In this document: one piece after another, positions 55,501 to 64,000 of the stretch
How the letters are laid out: each line of letters opens with the position of its first letter
Numbering within the stretch: position 1 is the stretch's first letter
Source: Patiria pectinifera
Lineage: Eukaryota; Echinodermata; Asteroidea; Valvatida; Asterinidae
Assembly (NCBI GenBank): GCA_029964075.1
Contig: CM057146.1
Span: 5,847,501-5,911,500, forward strand
Reading direction: 5' to 3'
Length of the DNA stretch: 64,000 nucleotides
Program-made: the position numbers and the translations under genes
Notes under the pieces: generated by a model
The model's input: the letters and a program-made list of their open reading frames with translations, nothing else
Database searches by the model: none
Told to the model about the DNA's origin: nothing

Positions 55501-58500
55501 GCTGGGGGACACAAAGCCTCCGGGGGATGAACATGCCCTGCATGACCCCGTCCCCCATAGTTACATCCTGAGGGAGGGGGTTGCAAATGGGCTTGGTTCT
55601 AGATATTCCAAACCTGAATTTAATAGAATCAATTTTGAGCTCTTAACCAAAAGTTAACTCCACCTTTTGGAGGAATCAATGCCTTTCATTAATTTGGCCG
55701 TCGAAACCAAAAACTGGTTCAGTTGTTTGTCATTTGTTGATAGTTTTGGAAACTTGGTTGTGAAGTAAAAACACAAGTGAATTAATGCACCACCAAGTTG
55801 TTAAAATTGCTAAACCAATGAGAAACAATCAAACCAGTTTTTGGTTTCTTGAGATTAGATCCAAGACTTTTTTTTTCTTCTTTCAAATGAACCACATGGG
55901 GAAACTTTATTTCCATTAGAAAATGATCTAATATTAAAAATGGATTTTACATTTACATAGCCTGTTGGATTTAGGAAGCTACGCAGCAAGTAAACCCAGG
56001 GAATACAAACGATTGATATCTTACCCAGATGAAGAGGCGTGTTCCCGAGTCCATCTTTTTGGTTTACATCAGCTCCCTTATCTAAAAGCACCTGAACTGT
56101 GTAAAAGATGCCAGGAAGTTGCCAATGAGAACTTTCAGACAGTTTAACCTTCCGATTTGATTATCTTTGTGCAAACTATGTCACGTAGATAATGCCACAA
56201 ACCAACAATGCAACATGCTGCTTTCAACAAATGTGTAAGCTGAGCGCTTAAGATTTTGCTAGTTCCGAAAATCTGGGAAATACTGTGTATGATGAGAGTT
56301 ATATATATCCCTCTAGAGTTTATATGACTGCTTATTTTTTAATGACTGAAATGGTGGCATATGACTTAACACCCTAATGATGTAAGGGCACTAAATAAAA
56401 ATTTCTATAAATTTTTGCCATGTCCTTTTCTCGTTACGCGAGTTACCGATAAAAAAGTAATTGCCAAACCAACTGAGGTTTACTTTGTTGGCCTTTTTCT
56501 TTATTTAGGCCAAAAAAAAAATAGTTCTGCTTCCGATTACATGGCATTTGAAAATAAGGGTAGGTAGGGATTTTTCTGGGGGGAGAATTTTGTGTGTGTA
56601 AGATTCTATTGATGTGTCTGCATGTAGTCAAGGGTAAAAGGTAGTAGTAATTGATGATTTTCGGGGTTTTTTCTTCTCATTTCCCCCCCCCCCAAAAAAA
56701 ATTAAGGTAGGGGCTGTTAAAAATAGGGTAGGTCGGGTAACCGGAAGCAGAACTATTATTTTTTTTTTGACCTTATAGTTTAGTGACTTAATTTCAAGGG
56801 ATTTTCAGTGGGAATAATCCACCCTCAATGCTTTGACTTTATATAATAAAAGCACAGAGTTGATGGAAGACCATGGCATTGTCCTTACATTTCGTTTCAT
56901 TGAAAGTGCTTAGTCAATATAGCCTAGGTGTCTTGGCTTGATACCTACTACACCACCTCACACATGAGTACACTTGGGGACTCGGAAAATCGCTCACCCA
57001 TATTGAGACATCCTTTGGTGACAGCAAAATGCAACGGTGCCCGTCCTTTGTCATCGGACCTATTCGGGTTGATGCCATCCTCTAACAGCCTGCGGACTTT
57101 AAGAAAAGTTAACAGGTCTGAAACAGGTGCTCTACATGCCATTTACATGGTACAAGTACAAGTTCAAATCAGTATTCCATTGAACCTGACTCAGATCTAT
57201 AAAGAAAGACAAACGCTGGAAAGAATTGCGTACTGGGCCACCACTTACCTGCCGCCAAACACATCAATTTTTACCTCACCTTGTGATTTCACCCAAGATG
57301 TATCCAGGAAGCCTTGGCAATGCGAAAAAATTTTTTACGAAAAATGTGTTTTTAGAGCACATGTGTTTTTAGAACTACACGTAAGTTGGAGGCAGCCAGT
57401 CATATTGATTGAAATGTCTGGAAAACGTCATTATAAAAATTACCTTCTCATTAATATTTAGTTTATTTCAAAGGATACTTAAAATATGTCCAAAGATTGA
57501 TCACTGCAACAAGCGATCGTGCGCGGTCTAGCGGTAAAAGTATTGTGTTTCAAGCAAGAGTCAGAGGTTCGAATCTCGATGAAGTAAGTGACTGATTAAC
57601 AAATAGGAATAAAGGAAAGGAGAGGGTGAGAGTAGAGAAGGGAAAGTGGAGGAAATAACAATAAAGGATGCAACTTTTTGGCGGTTGAAAAAAGTGGTGG
57701 CGTAGTACAGAAATCTTTCCCAAACGCTTTCTGATATTCTACTTCCGCAGAAAGTGGATGGGATCAGTAGAATTGCCCTTTTGAAGGGAAATTCAGCTTT
57801 TAAACAAATCAAAATGGGTAGCCTTTGTATTAAAAAAAAACAGATCAAACAAATTTTGTTTAAAAATTGTAAATTCTTGAAATTTTTGTTTGGCCATACC
57901 TTCCTCAACATCCCCTTTGCTTGCAGCATGTCGTAGCTTCCTTTCCCCTGTTTAAAAATAAGAAACAGATTTATCTTACTTATAAAAAGGGAAGACCACA
58001 GCAGTTGAAAATCTTGTTACAGATGCCGTAACAATATACTGAAAAAGACTGAAAGGGTTAGGCTAATGCTAACACAAACAAAACTAATTGAAGTCATTAG
58101 AGTACTTTAAATTAGGTGTTACATGGATGTGCAATGAAAAAAGGGATGTCAAATGTTGTGTTATTTAGATGAAATAAAAGAGTAAATTGCAGGGTACCCT
58201 GCCACTTGAAATCAACCCCTAAATGTCAATGGATATGCAGTCGAAGGAGCTTGAAAAAAAGTCTAAGTCTAATATTGTAGGTGTCCCGGAGTGGCTACGC
58301 GGATACACAGATACGAAGTGGGACTCGGAGTGAGGTTTATTATTAAAAGCAATCAACCGTGACTCCGTAGCCGGCTATGAGGTGGCCATAGTAGATACTA
58401 GATAGATCAAGTAGCGGGGATTCTGCAATTGTGCTGAAATAAATTATACTAACGTTAGATGCAGAATGCCAAAACATTATCAAAGTCAATTTACCAAAGC

Positions 58501-58954
58501 AAAGGAAATTACACTGATGCGTGCATTTTATAGCAAAAAATAAAATTAAAAATCATATTTTTGTTCACAATATTTACACAGACCTACCTTTCAAATCCTT
58601 TCCTAACGGATTTTTGGCTAGAACTACAGCGCCACGCCGGCAGTAAAGTCGAGACTTTGGACGCCGAATTTTACCTACAAAGTCATGCAAAGTATTCTCG
58701 GAAGACAGGTTTTCCTGGTCGCCAAATGTTGTTGGTAAATAAGAAAAATTGAGACCGGCTGTACTAGCTAGTTCTGGCGACCAGTTGCCGACACCAAAGT
58801 TCAAATCCGAGTTGGATTTGCTGCCCGCGTCCACGACGGGACCAGCGGGGCTGAGCTTGCTTTTGCCCGGGCTGGACCCCACGATCCCGCAAGGCGGCCG
58901 CGCGAACAGATCATCGCTCTCCGATACCGGGCTTGCAACCCTCGCATCGTTCAT
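52595..58954 (-). CDS. ANKRD54: Ankyrin repeat domain protein 54, seven exons
   Basis: The vertebrate protein (also called LIAR) is a nucleus-cytoplasm shuttling ankyrin scaffold that binds Lyn/HCLS1-type kinase signalling partners. Exons in transcript order: 58954-58588, 57947-57900, 57096-56998, 56096-56025, 53984-53812, 53203-53096, 52654-52595; 308 residues (human 300), all phases consistent. The N-terminal 122 residues are low complexity with a basic stretch KIRRPKSRLYCRRG, as expected for a nuclear signal. Ankyrin repeats follow: LRHAASKGDVEEVRRLLEDG, DDKGRAPLHFAV, VQVLLDKGADVNQKDGLGNT, MGVVTTLLESGANTHELD and GHTPVHLARSRL. The C terminus ends with a leucine-rich helix (HIRRLDQLSLQVQ, then VDAIEDILNSFTTLSLQ) matching the family's export-signal region. 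The first ATG is at 58954. Introns contain four TIR elements. Confidence 0.93.
53367..53735. mobile_element. TIR element (ANKRD54 intron 5)
   Basis: About 370 bp with ends GGCCCCCCAAAAAAGTCTCC and near reverse complement GAGACTTTTTTTTTTGGCC; the shared core is CCGGTTTCTGGTAT. No ORF. Confidence 0.75.
54182..54643. mobile_element. Long fold-back element (ANKRD54 intron 4)
   Basis: Two arms of about 210 bp: ACCCAAATGTCGGGACC ... AAACGGTGTGCG and its inverse ending TGACATTTGGGTGT. The loop is near 54400-54440. Target duplication not determined because of poly(A) ends. Confidence 0.78.
56506..56775. mobile_element. TIR element family E, copy 2 (ANKRD54 intron 3)
   Basis: Ends with TAGTTCTGCTTCCGATTACA and its inverse AACCGGAAGCAGAACTA. 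The ATTACATGGCATTTGAAAAT block is shared, inverted, with 35492-35756. Confidence 0.7.
57211..57730. mobile_element. TIR element enclosing a tRNA-like SINE head, copy 2 (ANKRD54 intron 2)
   Basis: 520 bp. Inverted ends of about 36 bp contain GGGCCACCACTT and its inverse. The interior follows copy 1 (27140-27730) from CCACTTACCTGCCGCCAAAC through the tRNA-like head (GCGATCGTGCGCGGTCTAGC, box B AGGTTCGAATCTCG) to the GAGGGAAAGTGG-type tail. Confidence 0.75.
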
Positions 58955-59061
58955 TTTTGAAGAGCGCGATCCTGCTCTTCTCTCAAGTTCTCTGAAATGC
59001 TGAACTACTGGTGGGACAGCGGTGGGGTAAAGCGTTCCAATCCATAACCCGGAAAAGAAAA

Positions 59062-59154
59062 TTAGTGTGTCTGGGCCGAAAATAACGAGTATTTTCCTGT
59101 TGAGAAATGCGTTGCCTGGAACCTCGACCCTTCCCCTTTCGTGGACGCGGCCAT
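59062..59154 (-). CDS. Possible upstream ORF in the ANKRD54 leader
   Basis: A 30-codon ORF starting AAGATGGCCGCG (good start context) about 200 bases upstream of the ANKRD54 ATG and ending before it. Its ATG lies inside a YY1-like element. Whether the transcript includes it is unknown. Confidence 0.25.
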   Translation of the reverse strand: MAASTKGEGSRFQATHFSTGKYSLFSAQTH

Positions 59155-59158
59155 CTTG
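59147..59158 (-). promoter_or_regulatory. ANKRD54: YY1-like element upstream of ANKRD54
   Basis: Minus-strand CAAGATGGCCGC matches the YY1 consensus found just downstream of transcription starts in TATA-less promoters. It points to a start site near 59160. Confidence 0.4.
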
Positions 59159-59159
59159 T

Positions 59160-60098
59160 GTTACGGGAATTATTATATTATGGACAGGGTGACCGTAAGG
59201 TCATGGCCAAATTCTGCCAAATGGACTTCAAAAATCTGTCAGATTGATCAAAAATCTGCCAAATTCAGTCCCAAGAATTACTCATAATACACTATAAACA
59301 CTTAAAATCACATGCAGATGTTGTATGATTGCCTTAATTAGGGTTCAAATTACATTATGAACAATCTGTAGTAACATAAAGATGTTATGAAATTGCGTAA
59401 ATTTCAGACAAAACGCAGTTGCGTCACAATTCCCAGAGAACCTCAGCACCTAGACCATGGGCGTCGCCAGGATTTTTTTCCGGGGGGGGGGGCCAAAGCA
59501 ATTTTCCCCCCAAAATTCCTTAACTTTTTCATTATAGTCGTGTTCCCTAACGTGGCGCACTTCGAAGCTTACCCGAATTTCCTCGTGTAGTGTTGCCAAA
59601 CCTCTTCGTTGACAAACCTCAAATTCATGCAGTAAAATACTAATACTTTTACCTTATTAATGCTTGCTATTTAACCTCTGTGAACAATTTCGGTTTCCTG
59701 AAATTTAATCCGAAATTCAAAAACGGTGGCGTCCGGAAATTGGGCACAAATTGGCGGGGTGTTCCCTAACGTGGCGCACTTGAATAAATCGCGGAAAATT
59801 CCAAATTAACATTTAAGAATTTCTGTAAACTTGATAAATTCTGATAAATAATTATTACTCTACTTACATACTCATCCAGATGTTTTCTTATTCTTATTCG
59901 TTTTCTTTTTCTTATTTTTCGGGGCATTTTCAAAGGGTTCACTTTGCACTTGAAAATAAAATCGGAAAATCACGCCAAAATAACTTTTTCTTCTAACTTT
60001 GCAACGGGTAATGAACTCGCGATTTATGAACAGGAGTGTTTAGAACTTGATGACATTTCACTTTCTGTGAAATCTCAGTTAAAACTTTTGCTCTAGGT
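59160..60098. other. Intergenic, AT-rich
   Basis: No gene seen. A GGGCGTCGCCAGGATTTTTT block with a following G-run at 59460-59492 looks like the end of a dispersed element. GTTCCCTAACGTGGCGCACTT occurs twice (about 59541 and 59761). Confidence 0.4.
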
Positions 60099-60722
60099 AC
60101 CCAGCTAACACATTTACGTTGTGACAACGTTGCCAGAAGGTCAGGTTTTCGTTGCTGCAACGTGAGGAAAATGACGTTGCGGCAACGTAAAAATGTCGAC
60201 TCGCGTGCGCGTTGCTACAACGTTATCACGCAACGTTACAATGACGTTTCCACAACGTAAACGCAACATACATCACAACTTTTTTTGGTCGTGATTGCAC
60301 ATGATTACCACCTTGACGCCACGTTATTTGCGACCAAATTGACACATAACAGCAACTTCTACGCACGTTTCTACAACCTTTTGGCGACATGATTACCACT
60401 TGATTAGCACGTTACTGCAACCTAATTTGGGACGTCACTGCAACTTACTGGACACGTTGATACAACTTATTGTACACGTTAAAGCAACGTATTGGACACG
60501 TTTAAGCACTTTTATGGGCACGTTACTGCAACTTTATGGGGACGTTACTGCAACTTTATGAGGACATTGCTGCAACTTTGTGGGCACGTTATTGCAGCTA
60601 AATGGGACGTTTCTGCAACTTTAAAGCCACGTTGCTGCAACTTTGTGAACACGTTACTACAACTTAATGGACATGTTGCTGCAACATGGTGGCCACCTTA
60701 CTGCAACCTACTGGGCATTTAT
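60099..60722 (+). repeat. ACGTTGCTGCAACGT-type palindromic repeat field
   Basis: The first part (60110-60260) holds palindromes such as ACGTTGTGACAACGT and CGTTGCTGCAACG. It passes into about 20 degenerate units of 22-24 bp reading CACGTTACTGCAACTTTATGG. Units are shared in one direction only. ORFs through it are artefacts of the repeat. Confidence 0.8.
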
Positions 60723-61878
60723 GGAGAAATGTTTCTGAAAACGATAACAAAACAATTAAACATACATGTAATTCATGTTTCTCTAATTTTATTACAAAGA
60801 GTGTTCAGAAACAACAGCATGTAAAAACATTACTAAAATGCAATCACTAAAACGGTAAGTGCAATTAATACTCACTGCAATTATTTGGACACATCAATAT
60901 GCACATATTACTACAGTGTCCATTTCGTGAATGGTATACAATTAAAGTCTTTTACTTGAATCCACATTACGGAATTCACGCCTTAGTGACTGGGCTGAGC
61001 TCTAACGATCGGTTCATACTTCAAGTGAAAGCAAATTTTGAAATGTTGGCATCGAAACCATTTGACTCAAAATTGCCCAGAGTTAAATGTGGTTCACTCT
61101 TTTTCCCCCAAAATTTTTAGCGCTGGCGTTAATGATTGCCGTAACTTCACAAAGTGAATTGCCGTAACTTCACAGAGTATGAACCGACCTTTTAACAAGA
61201 CAATAACGTTGTTACTGAGCAATTAGAAGATAAAGGGTCTGGTCGGCAATAATATAGCCAAAGCCGGAATGCAAGGGCTATTATCGGCGACCTAGCCACT
61301 CACCGGTTTTATACATCACCTTTAAAGGGGCTCCATATCACAATGTTACCCGCACTAGAGAATACCTATTCATGTATTGGATCAATTCATGAAAAATACA
61401 CAGTGCTATACGTAACGTACATTCAAGCAAAAGTATGGTTTCAAATAGTATTTGAACATTAGTATTTTCCACTGTCCGTGATGAGAAATATAGTATAGGA
61501 AGGCGACTTTCACATCGAACAAATAAAATAGATCCGACAACTTTTAATCTACTGAATCACATGCTTTTTAAATCTGTCCTCTATCTAGATCCTTCATTTT
61601 CTTTCTCTCCCATGGAACATCTTCAAAAGAAAACTCAAAGGAATTGTTTTGGTTTTTTTGTAGCTACAGAGTCTATGAAAAAGAATAACTTAACTTGAAA
61701 GGGATACTTGAAATAGCGTTTGTTCGTGAAGATATATTTGTACGCAGGGAACTCGCAAAAAACCTGCATTTTAAAATACATGTATTGACATTTCAACATG
61801 ATTTTCTTTGAATACCTCCATGCAGATTGGCTAATTGCCCAATCTATGTTTTAGAGTAACATTCATTTAATGGAACCT

Positions 61879-63440
61879 TTAACAGAAGATTATCCAGATG
61901 TAGAAAAAAAAGTGGATTCCTTGTTCAGCAAGGTTGTCAATATGGCACTTCTCCAAAGACACGAATCTGACAAGAAAATAAGGAAAACAAAAAACAATGT
62001 ATCAATTATTTAAACATTATGAACTATTTAATGTTTGCTGCCTTAGGCTTAAAACACTCACTGCGTGTCACGCTGGCTCACCAGATGTGAAATTTAAAAC
62101 TACATGTATATCCAGATAATGTCTGTCTTCTCAATACATGTACTTCAAGCAGAGCTGTGCCTGTGTTTCTACATGTACAATCTTTAACCCACGAGAGACA
62201 GGGATAAAATAAATGAGCCTCTTGTTTCAAGTTGACCCTGAAGTCAAGGATATTTCTCAAATTTAAAGGGTAACCAAAAACCCTGGTTGAGAGTTAAAGC
62301 GCCAGCCTGGTTTACGCATTTTTATGTAATCTAAACAACTTCATGTTCAAATGTATGTACGTAACGATCAAAATGTTGGTTCTTCCGCAAGTTTATGGTC
62401 TTGGTAGTCGGCATTGCATTAGGCCTATGGTGCTCGTTTCAGAAGTGTATTTAAGGTGTTTGTCGCTGATACCTTTTGACCAATCAATTTAGTGACTGCG
62501 ATGGTTAGTTTCTTAATACACGTACCTTGAATTTTGGCCCTTCTGGATAACCAAGCACAATCGGCCGGCTGCCATTTCTAAAAGTTCATGCGAAGTCATG
62601 TCATGCAGGTACCTGAATATAATACAGAAAATATTTGATTACCAAAGAGCTCAAGCTTTTTTTAAGTAATTTAAATTTCACACGAAACAATTGCATTAAA
62701 TGTTAAGAAGAACCGTCCAGTAGCAGTTTTGATATGCGCATAATTATTTTATGCGAATACACACTGGGTACACAGTGTTTATACGTCGGTGAAGGGCAAA
62801 ACCTAATTTGATTCATAATTATTTTGATTAAAGATCCGTTGCCTACGCTACTTTCGAGTTTCACCCCGAAAGTTTATTTACTTTTTTTCAACTGCTATTT
62901 TCCTGCGAAATACAAGTTATTCATGTTTGAAAGACATCTAACGATAAAAATTATAAAGTTCATTGCATTTTTTCACAACATTGAAGTTAATACCTGCTAG
63001 AAAATTAATCAGCTCTCGCCAGGGAGGTTCACGCAAAATGTGTGGGTTTTTTGGGTTATTTTTAGAGAGCATTGGGCACGCATCTTTTCTGGCGCATGAC
63101 TCGACAAGAATGACTTTGTTAAGGCGGACGTGGTAGTATGAAAATTTTGAGTTTGAAGGATTTGGATATGCATGCATTGGGTTCACGGTCTTGAATTTTA
63201 TAGTATAGATAAATTTCATGAATACATAAATTTAATTAATATAGGTGTCTGGTGAACGTCAGGTAATCACTTAACAAATTTCGACCAAGGTGTATTTTCA
63301 ACACATTTCAAAAGTTAATTTCACCATCTTACAGAGATACATGTAAAGAGGTCAGTGTATGTTGAATTACTTACAGCAGGCTTGAAGAGATGTATGGGGT
63401 GGTTTTCAAAATAATTAGAAACTTCCTCCCTCGAAGACTG
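61879..63440 (-). CDS. Possible unrecognised minus-strand gene, exon-like segments only
   Basis: Four segments show acceptor, open frame and donor: 63440-63375 (QSSREEVSNYFENHPIHLFK), 63099-62994 (KDACPMLSKNNPKNPHILRE, PPWRELINFLAG), 62577-62526 or 62612-62526 (EMAAGRLCLVIQKGQ) and 61966-61879 (FVSLEKCHIDNLAEQG, then stop). Phases can be made to agree across all four. I do not recognise the protein. The last exon ends in a Phe-rich run that looks non-coding, so a degraded copy or chance ORFs remain possible. The 5' part would lie beyond the window. Confidence 0.25.
62768..62812 (+). repeat. SINE family A tail fragment
   Basis: GTGTTTATACGTCGGTGAAG plus GGCAAAACC matches the tail of the SINE at 28247-28455; no tRNA-like head precedes it. 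Confidence 0.6.
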
Positions 63441-64000
63441 CTGAAGTTAAAAGTTTAAACATGCCACATCCTGCAGCCAGTGCTCTCACGTATAGCATAC
63501 CTGTGTACTGCCTACCTGGAGAAAGAAACGATGTTTTTTAAGGTTGAGAAATATATAAAACTAATCAAGTTTGAACACAGTGTAAATATGATGTCCCCGT
63601 GCTCTTCAACCCACATAATGTCTTATTTTCACGAAAAAAACTAGTCTACAAATGACCCTTTTTAGAAAAGGCTTTTATAGTTCGCGTATTTTTCATTGAT
63701 CTTGTAACAGTGCTGACCTGGCCCTGAACCCTACTCCACACACTTTGGTCAAACTCCCATAAATCACACCAAACCCTGGGAGCTATACGGCCCGAAAGCC
63801 AGGATTGAAACTGTATACACTTGTTATGTACAAGCCAACGAAAGCCAGATGACCGTTTATACGTGTACGGTCCTGGTACGTGAACTTTAGGCCTGACCCT
63901 TGAGACTGAAATGCTAATGCGCGTTGCTATTACAACCGTACACTGTGTCTTTGAGCGGGAATTTTATAACGGACTGTTTATGCTCAAATTTGCGCTAGTT

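Noticed and set aside
60492-60824. 110-codon plus ORF
   Set aside because: Reads through the ACGTTGCTGCAAC-type tandem repeat; periodic residues only.
62994-63099. MOV10/UPF1-like helicase C-terminal fragment
   Set aside because: A vague resemblance around HILREPPW only; no helicase motifs nearby, so no function was assigned.

Overview
This window is eukaryotic nuclear DNA: split genes with GT-AG introns, AT-rich introns full of short dispersed repeats, tRNA-derived SINEs and a Ty3/Gypsy-type LTR retrotransposon. The four host genes recognised (RPSA, TEDC2, SNX8, ANKRD54) are conserved animal genes. Many loci have AGGCCTA-rich and ACATGTACATG-type DNA, which I associate with echinoderm genomes. 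An echinoderm, or another marine invertebrate deuterostome, is my best guess; this is inference, not proof.

Layout. (1) 1-9261: one LTR retrotransposon, plus strand. The window opens inside its 5' LTR (1-427). A leader, gag (905-1924), pol (1924-6255) and a third ORF (6440-7039) follow, then the 3' LTR, of which 8835-9261 is proven. The two LTRs are identical over all 427 comparable bases, so the insertion is young. ORF3 sits where an envelope gene would be, but reads as an SGNH/GDSL-type hydrolase; it is the most unusual item here. (2) 10332-16671, minus: RPSA (ribosomal protein uS2), six coding exons plus a probable TOP-type non-coding first exon. (3) 16829-24129, plus: TEDC2, nine exons, apparently sharing a divergent promoter of about 160 bp with RPSA. 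(4) 26655-43961, plus: SNX8, an EH-like/PX/BAR sorting nexin, with two candidate terminal exons. (5) 43962-52594: intergenic or long 3'UTR, mostly MITE-like and fold-back elements. (6) 52595-58954, minus: ANKRD54, seven coding exons. (7) 58955-64000: its upstream flank, an ACGTTGCTGCAACGT-type repeat field and a possible unrecognised minus-strand gene.

The four genes are unrelated housekeeping genes: translation, centriole/tubulin assembly, endosomal sorting and an ankyrin scaffold. Only RPSA and TEDC2 look coupled, through their shared promoter. Introns and intergenic DNA carry at least eight repeat families, most with terminal inverted repeats and several present two to five times. They include a fold-back element with a 9-bp target duplication, TTAA-flanked elements with a conserved inner palindrome, a nested insertion, and elements whose terminal inverted repeats enclose tRNA-like SINE heads.

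All exon limits were derived by hand from reading frame, splice-site dinucleotides, phase agreement and remembered family architecture. No alignment or database search was run.
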